Shown in pieces: positions 1 through 11,203 of a stretch of DNA of 27,500 bases. Each line of letters opens with the position of its first letter. Position 1 is the stretch's first letter. The notes under the pieces were generated by a model. It made no database searches. It saw nothing but the letters and a program-made list of their open reading frames with translations, and was not told the DNA's origin. Made by a program: the position numbers and the translations under genes. The stretch lies in the NCBI GenBank assembly GCA_001586965.3, contig LUCW03000274.1, positions 1 through 27,500 on the forward strand, in the 5' to 3' direction. The DNA comes from Sphaeroforma sirkka (lineage: Eukaryota > Opisthokonta > Ichthyosporea > Ichthyophonida).

Positions 1-448
1 AAACATAAAATACATGGATAATGTGTATACACCATCCAAACGTATACATTAGTGTGTGTATAGACAAACAAGACGTCATACCAATAGGAAGAGTCCTCAT
101 CTTCTGAAATGATATACTGTCACGTTCACGCTCCCTCTCAATATCCTCGATCTCGGGCAAACCAAACATAGAGACTAAGAAGTACCCCAATATGGTGGTG
201 GGTTGCTGTGTGATTGCATCCAAACTGAACACAGTCGCACGGTACTTACCCAGGTCAAACCGAGTTGCAACAGCTCCTGTATCATCCTTTGCGAGACTAT
301 CTTTCCTACTTCTACTATGAGTATTATTGTTGTTATTGTTATTATTATTGTTATTAGGTCTATTGCTCGTGGTATTCGCCTGTAGTTTATCGGTGTCGAA
401 GCCAAACAAGGCGGTCATAAAGTAGCCCACTACAGTTTCCGGCTCCAT
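1..448 (-). CDS. Unrecognised protein, 5' part; Asn run and duplicated GYF...FG motif (partial)
   Basis: The minus frame starting at the ATG at 448-446 stays open to the left edge (about 149 codons, no stop), and an in-frame TGA lies upstream. I do not recognise the product. Residues 4-17 (ETVVGYFMTALFGF) and about 84-97 (TTILGYFLVSMFGL) resemble each other in protein while their codons differ mostly at third positions, which argues that both are coding. Between them lie eleven Asn, encoded by mixed AAT/AAC, and a basic/acidic linker; a charged IERERERD stretch follows. A strong donor-like GTAAGT sits in the frame at 249, so an intron could begin there, but that would remove the second motif. 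The last 20 or so residues near the edge look less coding-like and may be intron. Coding status is moderately supported; function unknown. Confidence 0.45.
   Translation of the reverse strand, partial: MEPETVVGYFMTALFGFDTDKLQANTTSNRPNNNNNNNNNNNTHSRSRKDSLAKDDTGAVATRFDLGKYRATVFSLDAITQQPTTILGYFLVSMFGLPEIEDIERERERDSISFQKMRTLPIGMTSCLSIHTLMYTFGWCIHIIHVFYV
321..358. repeat. AAT/AAC trinucleotide tract (Asn-coding on - strand)
   Basis: Plus-strand ATT/GTT triplets make a 38-base run. On the minus strand it reads as eleven consecutive Asn codons inside the candidate partial gene. The mix of AAT and AAC suggests an older, interrupted tract rather than a fresh pure microsatellite. Confidence 0.8.
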
Positions 449-1693
449 AATGCCTATCCTCTCGCACTTTCACACTATAAAGTCTTTAGACACTAGATTC
501 CTCACTTCAATCAGGTGAAATGGGAACTCTATGAGACTATATAGCTTGTGGATTGCAAACGTTTACAAATGTACTACTGACTGGTTCAATGTTTCTTGAC
601 TTCCTCCGTGGTACTTGTACTTGTTTGAGTATATACATTTGTCTGCTTTAGTACAAAGCAACGTGTGAAAGAAATATAGTGATCATATAGGCCCGTTCAA
701 GCCCTTTAAGACGCCATGCATCAAACCCCTGGACTCGAAATCGCAATGTTTCGAGCTTCCTTGTGTTACAATTAACTTGAGCGTATATTCGTTGTGGTGT
801 ATGCAGACATAAAGATCGGGGCTCTCACTCGAGATCCTTCACAAGCACAGTAGCTTTCTATGCTGTTGCAAAGGGTTCGCTCCATGTTCTTCTGGAACAT
901 GTACAAGTAAAGGTAGACCTAAACGCGACGTAGTTGAATAGATGTGATGATCAGAAGTATGTGTACAATATGTATACCAAGTTTGGCGGACGAAATATGT
1001 GTGTCCCGACCCATGACTCATACCCATCTGAGAAGCATTCTTGGCGTGTTCTAACTGGTAGACTATACCAATTCGATGCGGTGGTGGACTGGCGGGTGAA
1101 TCATGTATTATACGTACATATGGGTTTAAATACTAAACATCGCAGTGTCGCTCGCGCTCTCGCTCTACATACTTTGGTTCTATGTATCGGTCACTTTAAA
1201 AAGGCACAAAAAGTTCATTATCGGTTGTATCCTTATCAGAACGGTTTATTGCAACCTTGAGACGATACTATACGATATGGTAATCCCCAAATAAAGCCTG
1301 TACTTGTAGACAGCTGTAGTACCGTCTGCGAATGAGCCCTTCACGGTCACCATCACGGAGTCCATCACGCTCACTATCACCAAGATTCAGCCATGTGCTG
1401 TTCTTCCTTTTCTATGATCTTACAAATGTGCATGTATACATGCACCAGGGATATACCAAACATTCCTGTCTCTAATAGGCTAACCCTTTCAATTTAAAGC
1501 TGCTTCAGAGATATGCACAACGACTTCTGCCTTCTTCGTTCGGTGCGCGGATTATATGGCTGGTCACTTTTTCGAGGCATTCAGGACGTTCAGTGCGGGT
1601 CATATATTATTCATGCGTAGATGAGGTTTGTGCACGTATTGCGTATAGCTCATACACTCCCGTAGCATTGCTTTCAAAGGTTTCGATCCACGC
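449..1693. other. Intergenic stretch without a supportable gene
   Basis: No frame here shows a recognisable domain, a convincing splice chain or codon-level conservation. The longest plus frame (934-1260) begins without an ATG and has no motif I know. A short TCAC-rich patch at about 1338-1385 is the only visible low-complexity element. The region holds the 5' flank of the left-edge gene and the 3' flank of the coiled-coil gene, both on the minus strand. I see no clear AATAAA after the stop at 1694. Confidence 0.5.
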
Positions 1694-4029
1694 TTAGCGC
1701 TGTACATTATGCTGCACTTCTACACGCTCGTAGCATCCAACGGGTGGCTCTTTTGGCTTCATCAGAGGCGCAGATTCGAAGTTTTGAGGCTGTAGTGGTG
1801 CTGTTTCTTTTCCCTCATCAGACAGATGACTATATTCCTCACTTGCACGTGTCTGTTCTAGGCAGTGGTCCGTCTCCAAGTCAACCGCATTGCCTGCAGA
1901 GATGATAGAATCTCTGCTATTGTGTGCATTTACGTCCAATCCATCGCCAACCGTATTCAGCTCCTGCGCTGTGACCGTACACTGTGTAGCCAATATCTCA
2001 TTCAATTCCTCAGTTCTACTACCTGTGGTTCCTGGTAGAGCCGTGGTACTCTCCCTATTTTCACACAGCATGTCATCGCTTGAAGTTGAACCCTGGTCAG
2101 TTGCCGTATTGTCATAACACATGTCGTAGTCTTCGTCGTCATTTGGCCCTGGATTGTCTGAAGGGTGGTCATTTAGCCCTGTATTATCCAGAGGATGAAC
2201 ATTTGGTCCTGTACTAACCAAAGAATATGCCAGGGCTTTCACAACCACGCGAGTACCGTCATAAATCGCTGGGAATAGTACCATACACTGTATGATAGCC
2301 CCTGCGTTCTGATGCACCTGATCCAGAATGGTCATCGTACTAGGATTGTATACTTGCACCAGTCCAATAGAGGTTATGTCCATCCATAATAGCACCGAAG
2401 AGCCTCGCACCCTGGACCACAAATTAAAGATCTGGCAGTGGGTGTATAGAGTTACATACTCTGGGGGCTGGGTGTGGCCTATCGCATTAGTACTTTGTAT
2501 ATTTCCACACACTGCAACCCAATTGTCGCGAATTTCGCTACACACCAAAGAGATGACTTTTTCTGTAGCATTTTGAGTGGTGGAGAAAAGTGCATTGATG
2601 CTGTGCAAAATATAGAAATAAGGGTTGGCTTGATCGTAGGTTGCCTGAGTTATACCAGTAGTATATTGACTAATGTATTCCAGAGGGGCACCGAGTTCGA
2701 GCAGGTCAAAGATATATTTGATAGCTGTGGTCTCGTACAGAGTCTTCCATTCCTGTATGAAAGCTTCGTCTGTGGGGAGGCTACTCACTATGTCGCCACA
2801 CTTGTCCGGACGTACGTACTGTTGCAGTCGATGACCTGAAAAGACAGAAATTAGATTCAGACGCCGCTTCAGCTTTCGAGCAATACACTGCCAATGGGTA
2901 CCCCCGTCAATAAAAAAAAAATAAATTCGATAAAGTAAAAACCCGGAAGCTAGGACATAGACACGTATCTTAGGTCTCTTAGTGCACATACTCAATGTGA
3001 TTTTGTCGTTGTTTAGACTCGCGACAGTCCTCTTTAGTTCTGAGCATCGTGCGTCAAACTCATTCGACTCCTCGGTTTTAGCCTTCAGCAAAGTTGCTAG
3101 CTTGTCACACTCCGCCTGCAGGTACGTAAGCTGCGCGAGTGTATTCTTGTGACAATTCGCCGCGGCTTCCGCATCTAGTTTATTCATTTGTAAGCAGGAA
3201 TGACAGTCTGTAAATTCGATAACAAAGTAGACGTATGCCGGTGGAGAATATCTACGTTTAGTGTCTTTTTAAGAATAAAAAACGTGCTGTTGCTTACCAA
3301 TTTTCGCACGCTTCAGTTCCTCGGTTCTATCCTTCAGTAAAGTTGTAGAATGCATAGACTCCACCTGCTGGCAGGCGAGCTTCGCGAGTGTTTTCTTGTG
3401 CACTTTCACCTCAGCTTCCGCATCTAGTTTGATCATTTGGATACAGGAATATGAGTCTGTAAATACGATATCAAAATAAACACGCCAGTGGAGAGTATCT
3501 ACGTTTGATGTTTCTGACGAATAAACCACGCGCTGTAGCTTACCAATTTTTGCGCGCTTCAGCTGTGACTCTGCTTTTTCCATCCGGCATCGACATTCGT
3601 TACACTTCTGGATGATGAGCTCATTCTGCCAAACCTGGTTAGCGTATTTAACTATAGAATTGGAGTGTACAATATTTGAATTGAGACAGAATAATAGTTC
3701 AAAAGAGAAGAAGAGATAAGGTTTTTCTTGTGATGATTGTGCATTCCTACCTATCATGAATACAAAGTTCTCTGCCTTAAATGGAAACATAGTAAGAAGT
3801 GAAAGCAAAGGAGTAGAAGGCGGCCACATGCAGAATGGTCACCAAACATAGTGCTGCGGAACCCAATACCGTAGTGTAAAAAAATCTACTTGAGGTATGT
3901 CTATCTCACAATACCTTTGAGTTTAGTGAATAGCTCGGATATCCTCATAGCAGTGGTATACAAGGTGTTGTCATCGCCACATACTACACAGGGAGACAAT
4001 TTGCGCTTGGCTTCGTTTTTGCTGGACAT
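1694..4029 (-). CDS. Coiled-coil protein of unknown function, five exons, 579 residues predicted
   Basis: Exons on the minus strand: 4029-3915, 3651-3544, 3456-3298, 3207-2992 and 2835-1694. All four introns are phase 1, with donors GTATTG, GTAAGC, GTAAGC and GTATGT. Residues 1-38 contain a single CVVC pair. Residues about 40-199 are heptad-like and charged, including a KCNECRCRMEK segment, and end in LKRAKI at the exon 2 and exon 3 junctions. Residues 200-370 form a mixed, possibly globular domain that I do not recognise. The rest is acidic, Ser/Thr-rich and probably disordered. Exons 3 and 4 begin with related sequence (SCIQMIKLDAEA and SCLQMNKLDAEA) because of a tandem duplication. The frame is open upstream to an alternative ATG at 4206; I chose 4029 for its A at -3 and its more protein-like composition. 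The first acceptor (at 3652) has a weak pyrimidine tract. A scaffold or cytoskeletal role is only a guess. Confidence 0.65.
3208..3544 (-). repeat. Tandem duplication of an exon-end/intron/exon unit inside the coiled-coil gene
   Basis: The 3' ends of exon 2 and exon 3 share the same coding sequence (LKRAKI) and donor (ATTG then GTAAGC). The introns behind them (3543-3457, 87 bases; 3297-3208, 90 bases) are near copies, and exons 3 and 4 start alike. The duplicated unit is therefore about 246 bases, with breakpoints inside exons. Because the flanking introns are both phase 1, the reading frame survives. Confidence 0.8.
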
Positions 4030-6343
4030 TGTCACGAACACTAGGGTACGACTGTGACTGTATACACATGTCAGTTGTACTCTAGTAGGATTAGGAAAAA
4101 TCATATAGCTTACGATTGTATCACATTGCGGCACAAATACATTCTGATCCATATGATAATTTTTTATTCGAATACAATCTTCTCTCTCTCGAGCGTGAAA
4201 ACTCATTGGTGATCATGTCATCACTCAGAGGACAAACAACGATATGATATGACACAGATCATGGCATTACCTTGAACGCACGTGGGTAATTTGATTCGCA
4301 CCAACCTAATGGTTAACGATGCCGACGAATCAAAAGCTGCAGTCATATGGTATTCAACTTGAACATGTCGTGAGTTATGATTTAACACTTCGTGTCTGCT
4401 TTGCAGATATGAAAACAGGCTTGTAATTGTTCATATCAAATGTCCTAGTACCGTACATTACTGCGCATGCAATGGTATCAATTGCAGAAGCCCGTTGCAC
4501 AGTGAACTGCCCTATCTGCATCAATACACATCAACTGTTAGACTCTTGTGCTGAACTCGCGCGGCAAATGACCACAAGATGCGTCAATGGCATGATCCGT
4601 TGAAACCCTTGGGATATTTAGTGCCGAGGCGGGAGACAGCTCAAGTTTTCTCACACGCTTGTCGTAATTAGCTTACCAGCGACTCACCAAAGGCCAAATT
4701 CCCTGTCTATTATCATTTCATCCTACAGTTACTTACTATAAGCAAGAGAAATACCATATATGTAGTTTTATGAAGGGAGAAAATTGGCTGATATGGTGCA
4801 TGCCTTTTTCCTGACTATTCATTTCTGAAAGTTCCATACTTGTCAAAGGAAATTGGGCTGTGTTTCAACACTGTTTGAAGAGCCGCTTTTAGACGACTGT
4901 TGTTGCCTCTTTATGCACGACGGTGACCTAGCAAGAAAATTTAATATACGTGCCGTCAGGAAAGCTTATTTGCAGTCAGATGTAAACTAAGAAGTATTCA
5001 GCTATACTTCGTACATAATAAATCATTCAGTCATATGTATACTAAGAAGTATTCAGCTATACTTCGTACGTAATAAATCATTCAGTCAGATGTAAACTAA
5101 CAGATGTAAACTAACAGATGTAAAATAAGAAGTATTCAGCCATACTTCGTACGTAATAAATCATTCTGGCAGGTGTAGCATCCGACTAGTATGACAGAAC
5201 TTGCCTTGGATAAGACTATTGAGTGAGATATTATGGTCATGGTACTGCTAGTATTTTTTAAATTGCCTCGATCTTTACTTAGAGTGACTTAAATTGCATA
5301 CCCAACGTACGTGAAAACTATTTACCATTTTACGCCCATATTAAATTGAGCAAGAGCTCGTTTGGATTCCGCAAAAGCGATGTTTTGCTACGCTTAGTGT
5401 GCAAGCTGGATTTTTGCGTACAAAGATCAATATCTCAAAAAAACATCAGATCTTTTCAAAGAGTGCTGTCGATTTGGCGCGAGATGAAGGCCCGCGGCAG
5501 AAGTCACAGTATAGTTTAGGGCACAACTATAGTTATAGGCCGTTGAGTAACAAATATTTAAATGATATGCAACAAATAGCCATCTAGAATCTTCCAAGTT
5601 TTCTGCGTAATGACCTGCACGAAGTATACTTTTTTATTTTGAATGAATGATGGTACAACTGGTAGTATTTGCGCTGCGCTTTCGAATTGGCCGAGAAATT
5701 CGGGACGCATAACTCGGACCTTCAATGCGGTAATATAAACATTTGGTTGAGTATATCAACGTAGCCTTCTAAATTATTGTACAGAAGGCTATGATATCAA
5801 ACATTATGCACGGCATTAGGGTGCAGGTCCCAGACGGATGGATAACCCTGGAGTGTCCCGTGCCTCAACACTTGCGTCAACGCCGGCTGTGCCGATCACA
5901 AGGAATACAGCGAGACTCAACCGATTTTACCTCTAAAAGTTAAATACAGGTTGAATTGTAAAAAATATTACGCTCATGTGACTTCTCGATAACACCAGCA
6001 CTGTGAAACTCGCAGCATCACAATTAATTCAAGCATGTGAAGACCTCTCAATTTGCATCAGCATCATGAGACGCGATCTTATCACAATTGGATGAATTTC
6101 CGGTCATTCTCTGATACTCTATGGCTGCCTTCGTTTTGGCCATGTGACAAGAACATTGTGACGTATGACCCGTGTATACAATACACACTTTTTGAGAGAT
6201 GTCATGATTGATCTGCAACGATATTGGTATTCCCGAGTGAAGCGACTTCACTACACTCGTACCAGAACGAACCTAAATATCGCAAGCGCATGAAGAAATG
6301 GTTCACTTGTCAGTAAGCGACCTGGAAGCTCACACCAACCATT
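4030..6343. other. Intergenic region between divergently oriented genes
   Basis: The coiled-coil gene reads leftwards from 4029 and the HSPA12-like gene rightwards from 6344, so this 2.3-kb stretch holds both 5' flanks. I find no supportable gene. Small open frames (5399-5587 +, 6048-6251 -) lack domains and splice context. The only structured element is the 55-bp minisatellite at 4973-5165. No confident TATA box or initiator could be assigned by eye. Confidence 0.5.
4973..5165. repeat. 55-bp minisatellite, three units, each with a perfect 7-bp hairpin
   Basis: Units run 4973-5027, 5028-5082 and 5083-5165. The third carries an extra, twice-repeated 14-base piece (CAGATGTAAACTAA). Each unit contains GAAGTAT, a six-base spacer and ATACTTC, at 4991-5010, 5046-5065 and 5129-5148. 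In unit 3 the spacer differs by one base while both arms are unchanged. The element lies in the intergenic region upstream of both flanking genes. Confidence 0.85.
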
Positions 6344-9300
6344 ATGACCAGCAATCGAGCATATCCATCCTTTGAATTGCCGCCCGTTGCTGTGGTTTCC
6401 ATTGATTTGGGTACCGCATACTCAGGTGTGTACTCGTTCGTACTGTGTTCACGTCTCAATATGCCATACATAGTATAGTATGAGCAGCATAGTACAGTAC
6501 ATACAACAGAACCCAATTGAGTTATACATCCTGCCCTGCTGACACCTACCGCCAAAGTGCACACATTCATTCGCTGTTTAATATGCACAGGTATCGGGTA
6601 TTCCCTCGCGGGATCCAACGGCGATCAAATATTTTGCTCGGCGCCGTCGGAGGAACTGCGCTCCAAAACCAGCACAATCTTGGTGCTTGATTACCAGGAC
6701 AACTTCATCGCTTTTGGCCGAGAAGCCGAAGTACAGTACAAGACATACCTTGAGAAGGTCGCGCTGGAATATCAGGAAGTGGACGATGCAGGACAATCGG
6801 TTCCAAGTACTCCATTGGCGTTGTACAAACTATTTAAACTTGGTTTGTACGACATCCAGCCCGGAGAATCGCCGTTGGTCCTGTCTGAGGATGGCAAAAG
6901 GTCTGTGCCCTTAACGCTTGCTCTCACCCTGTCGCTCAAAGCGCTGAAGGACTTTGCGGTTGGGCACATACGAAAAGAAACCACACTCAACATACATGTG
7001 CATGAGATTCGATGGGTGATCACTGTACCAGCCATATGGTCTCAGACGGCCAAGAACACCATGCGCGGGTGTGCTGTCAGTGGTGGCTTCATTCCGAACC
7101 ATATGTCGACTCGCTTAGTGCTTGCTTTGGAGCCGGTATGTTAAAAAAGGCCGTAAATATTGTATCATGCCCACGCGAGTATAACATAGTCTTGAATGCC
7201 TGCAGCGATATATCACGTTGATATTGTAATACGGCTGCCAAAGCATCTATCAACAATATATGTCGTACTTTAATATTGAACCATGCAGGAGGCAGCCGCA
7301 ATCGCCATCGAAAAGAACATGGCCGGCTTGTTGGCGAAGGGCGCTAAATGCATGGTCATTGATCTAGGCGGTGGTACCGCTGACATCTGCAACTACATAG
7401 TCACCAACCAAAGCCCTTTGAAAATGTAAGTTTAATTAACTACTGCGGGGTCGGGGTGGAGTATTTGTCTGCTTGAGTCGGTTGCTATTTTAAAGTGATT
7501 ACAGTAGTCCTCTTGGCTATCGCAATCAGCGTGTAGACGGCTGTCGCTTTATGCGATTACAAACTTATTACGTTCATCTCAATTACGTTCATCTCAGTAT
7601 GCATGTTCTCACAGTTAGTTCAGAATTTATGTTAGTGTTCCGTTCACAACGATTGAACCCAATTTTAGATATCCAAATAAATTTGGCAAACTTCTTTATC
7701 TCCAAAGGCAGGAGCTCATAGCACCAACTGGCGGTCAATGGGGCGGATCCTCAATAGACAGCGCCTTTGAAGCGTTTCTGAGGGACTTTTTAGGGGCAAG
7801 TAATCTGAAGCTATTCCAAAATCAGTACCCCCTCGATTATTTTACCTTGATAGAGCAGTTCATCTCTTTGAAAGAGGATACGGTGAAGCGCTATATCTCA
7901 ATGGCGGTGCTTTTCACCTGCCCAGGTAACCCCTCGGCGCTCCAATCCAATTCAGAGTTCACCTTGTATGCCATTTATACGTTAGTGCAGCTTGTATGCA
8001 GCTTTGCAGTTTATATGTTAGATCACCTTGTATGCAGTCTATACGTTAATAGACATACACCTTGTATGCAGTTTATAGGTTAATAGACATTCACCTTGTA
8101 TGCAGTTTATACGTTAATAGACATTCACCTTGTACGCAGTTTATACGTTAATAGACATTCACCTTGTATCTAATTTATGTTTTAATAGACATTCACCTTG
8201 TATGCAGTTTATACATTTCAATAGTCATTCACCTTGTATGCAGTTTATACGTTTTAATAGACATTCACCTTGTATGCAGTTTGTACGTTAGTTAACCTTG
8301 CATGCCGTTTATACGTTTAGTCGAAATTGTAACATCTCTGTGCTTCGAGCCCGGCTATTCCCCATGCCCAGTTTAACACATACGCATACACATTGTCATC
8401 CCTCACCCCAGAACTCGATTTGGATCTCAAGGAAGTCGTAGAGAGCTTCAACTCAAAGCACTACGAGACTCCCGGTGAGTGCCTTCGGATGTGACTTCTC
8501 CTGCGCCTATTCAATTCAGTAACGTTTTCAGCTACACCTTCACAAGGGACTTCCAACTATCTACTCCTCATCTCATATACTGACCCACACATCGCATCTA
8601 TTGTTGTAGTGGTACCTCATGGAGCCACTCGAATCGAGTTGTCCGAGCCCTTGATAGAGATGATGTATCAGGATACGACGAAGAACATTATCAACCACCT
8701 CGAGAATCTGCTGCAAAAACCCGAACTAGCCGGCATGAACTACTTCCTCATGGTATGGATACACGTGATACGACTTGTATTTTGTATTGTGGTACACTTG
8801 CTAGATCTTTGTTACGCTATGTACCATGTACATCGCATTTAGTGCATTAGCGAATACATCGCTGGTTGTCTGCCCATAACCTAATTCGAAGCAACTAGGA
8901 TCAACCCCCCGTTACACTGGCACGTTCTGTGTTTCAGAGGGAAGACTACTTGTAAATCGTATGGATAGCTGTGGCACACAATTCGTGCGTTTTATTACCG
9001 AGACAAGTAACTCATATACCTAAACCCACGCACATACATTCCCTCAGGCGGGTGGCTTTAGCTGCTCACGGTACATCCAAACGAAGTTGCAGGCCGTCTT
9101 CGGCAACCGTGTTCACTTTGCGATACCTCCCAAGCCACGGCAAGCGGTTATGATCGGAGCTGTGCTGTAAGTGACCCGTTTACACTTTCGTATTTACTTT
9201 ATGCTGAGATAACCTGTGTATACAGTTGGTAGATGTATTACTGTTTTAGGTGAACTACTTATTAATTCTAATAATCTCTTCTCGCCTACCTATAATTATT

Positions 9301-10019
9301 ACACTAGTATTGTAATTGTCTGGTAGCGGTGCCATCCGAAGCTTATGAGTCATCTGGATCGGCCTTTGTTTACACCTATCATGTTAAACCCTCCACCCAC
9401 CCCCGACGCTCTGTCTATAGATAGTGAGCGAAACGGTCGAGCCTCTACGCCGAAAACTTGGTCTATACACAATACCACATCCACATAGTAATAATCCTCG
9501 TCAAAAGTTGAACCTCAAAGTATCGGCCGTCTACCTACATACAGGTTTGGGATGCAGCCAAACGCCACCATCGAAGCCCGCATATCACCAGTACACTATG
9601 GTATCAAGTGCTCAACAACCCACCGATCCGCCTACCCGGCACACGTGGCCGTCTATGACTCCATCCTGCGTCAGTATGTAGTGCACGATACCTTCTCCGT
9701 TGGCGTGTCTAAGAACGAGAAGATACCGGCGGGTTATTCGGTGACCAAGTCCTACACCCCCCTGTACCCGCACCAGGTCACCATACAGTTCGAGGTGTAC
9801 TCGTGCGCGCTGGAAAACGTACCGAACTTTGTGACCAATCAGCACGTGAAGCGCATCTCTACGTTTACGGTTGACTGCGACACGAACAAGTCGCAGGCCG
9901 AAAATGAGACGCTGGTGACGTACCATTTTGGTAGCACAGAAATCACAGTGTCTGCGTTGAACAGTGTTACACGCGAGGAAGTGGGGGTGAAAATGGCCTT
10001 GCCTCGGGCCGAGACATAA
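6344..10019 (+). CDS. HSPA12-family Hsp70-like ATPase, eight exons, 593 residues predicted
   Basis: Exons: 6344-6425, 6591-7135, 7289-7425, 7708-7925, 8412-8474, 8610-8752, 9048-9166 and 9545-10019. Phases agree at every junction. Landmarks of the Hsp70/actin ATPase fold are the phosphate-1 loop VVSIDLGTAYSGIGYS (residues 17-32, split by intron 1), RWVITVPAIWSQTAKNTMR in exon 2 (very close to the human HSPA12A segment), LALEPEAAAIAIE across the exon 2/3 junction, the phosphate-2 loop VIDLGGGTADIC (232-243), and the adenosine-motif segment FLMAGGF at the exon 6/7 junction followed by MIGAVLFGM. As in other HSPA12 proteins there is no classical Hsp70 substrate-binding domain; the last exon carries the short C-terminal region. 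The length is somewhat below vertebrate HSPA12A. The start ATG precedes the first loop by about 16 residues. Acceptor choice in intron 3 (AAAG at 7707) is forced, because the next AG would create a stop. A cytosolic nucleotide-binding, chaperone-like role is family knowledge. Confidence 0.92.
7960..8320 (+). repeat. 34-bp minisatellite in intron 4 of the HSPA12-like gene
   Basis: About eleven copies of a unit beginning CACCTTGTATGCAGTTTATA fill most of the 486-base intron. The central copies are 34 bases long, with 36-base variants towards the right and degenerate copies at both ends. The array begins 34 bases after the splice donor at 7926 and ends about 90 bases before the acceptor, so the splice sites themselves are free of repeats. 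Confidence 0.85.
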
Positions 10020-10159
10020 GTCACGGATATGGTAATAATACACGGATATGACAATAAAAGCAACACTTGGTGTGTCTCTGTTTATAATGATATCTCTGGC
10101 TGAGACGCTGATAATAACCCACGGATGTGATAACAAAAGCAATGCTTGGTATATCGCTG
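10005..10159 (+). repeat. Imperfect tandem duplication of the HSPA12-like 3' end
   Basis: The last codons and 3' flank (10005-10080) recur in degenerate form at about 10096-10159. Both share GAGAC, CACGGAT(A/G)TG, an A-rich block (AATAAAAGCAA versus AACAAAAGCAA) and CTTGGT. The second copy has lost the exact AATAAA. Confidence 0.6.
10053..10058 (+). promoter_or_regulatory. Polyadenylation signal AATAAA of the HSPA12-like gene
   Basis: A perfect AATAAA begins 34 bases after the TAA at 10017-10019, followed within 25 bases by a GT-rich stretch (TTGGTGTGTCTCTG) that could serve as the downstream element. Confidence 0.6.
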
Positions 10160-11174
10160 CTGGCACATTGCGCTACTGCGATCTGTTCACTGAGAGGCCT
10201 CCGCCGGCTGTATAGTTTGATGCACAGCTGTAGGTAGCTTATTCAGCCATCAATGTCGACACAGATAGTGAATCACGAATCACTGTACGTTTAATACTGC
10301 AAACGCTCAATACATTCAGCGAGCAATGGCTTACGACTAGCATCGCCGGTGTAGCGTGTTAAAGCAATTAAACTTCCCTTACTTGTCTAGAATGTCTAAA
10401 TTCAAAAGCTGTCGGATGTGACATGCATGTAGCTCTACCTCTCTGAGCCCAGACAAGTAGACACACCTGTGCAAATACGGCTCAGGCTTTCTAATACGTA
10501 CTAGTAAGATTGTACGCAAAGCATTCATAAGGCAACTAGTTTCATGGCCAATCTAGGCACTTTAGATCAGCACCAGATACACAACCGCATATACAATAAT
10601 AAAAATAAACACTACACGACCGTTTTGGCCTCATGGATATGACTGTGATAATTGCACACGTGCTTCAAAGCGTGAGCCACGGTTGGCATGACAACGGTCA
10701 CAGATGTACTTGTGCGAACTCAGGCTTAAGCATTTATACTGAGTGGTTATTGAACATCACGCTCACAAACCGCCTGCGTTATGCCGAAGCATAACGGCTT
10801 GTATATATTCGTATAGCTGTTTCATTCCACACACATTTGGATATGTATAGGTGTGTGAACCTGCGGAGAGATATTCATTATGTGATTGGAGTGATTGTTT
10901 CATCCCAATCTGATTGCTAACACAAACAGCTTTGCTGTAGCAAGTTATTCGGCAGGAATGAAGCAAAAGCGCGTACGAGTAAACTGGCCAAACAACGGCT
11001 ACTATTGGGTAACGCAACATACATACAGAAGAAATATATATAGAAACGAATTGAGAATGCAAAATAGTACATATACAGTCAGCCCACATGCAAACAATAA
11101 AAAATCAATACACGTTTAGACTATCAACACGCGTATAGGGTACAACACACATATTCCGAGTATCCACACACATA
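10160..11174. other. Intergenic stretch downstream of the HSPA12-like gene
   Basis: No gene, domain or clear repeat is visible. Open frames at 10763-11089 (-) and 10895-11119 (+) overlap each other, lack motifs and look like chance. Short A-rich runs with AATAAAAATAAA occur near 10597. Confidence 0.45.
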
Positions 11175-11203
11175 TTGGGATTCAGCTAAACGCCGCAATC
11201 GAA
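11175..11203 (+). pseudogene. Decayed relic of the HSPA12-like last exon start
   Basis: Twenty-five of 29 bases match 9547-9575, the beginning of exon 8. The relic would read GIQLNAAIE where the gene reads GMQPNATIE. Weaker similarity may extend a few tens of bases either side, into the intron 7 end and further exon 8 sequence, but it fades and no long frame continues. It is a host-gene fragment about 1.6 kb from its source, left by local duplication or by decay of a neighbouring paralogue. Confidence 0.5.

Noticed and set aside
934-1260. 108-codon plus-strand frame as a gene
   Set aside because: It starts without ATG, has no motif, homology or splice context, and is within chance length for this base composition.
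3740-3772. Extra small exon (about 22 bases, ENFVFMI) in the coiled-coil gene
   Set aside because: Phase-compatible AG and GT sites exist, but the exon is tiny and not needed; the direct junction 3915/3651 works without it.
5584-5600. Heat-shock element (GAATCTTC) upstream of the HSPA12-like gene
   Set aside because: Only two of the three or more pentamers needed are present and it lies about 750 bases from the start; HSPA12 genes are also not typical heat-shock genes.
7926-8083. Read-through of HSPA12-like exon 4 into the minisatellite
   Set aside because: The frame stays open, but GTAAC at 7926 gives a phase-correct junction to exon 5, and the continuation is minisatellite sequence, not family-like protein.
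4973-8320. CRISPR array candidates among the regularly repeated units
   Set aside because: Repeats are head-to-tail without unique spacers, in intergenic and intronic eukaryotic DNA.
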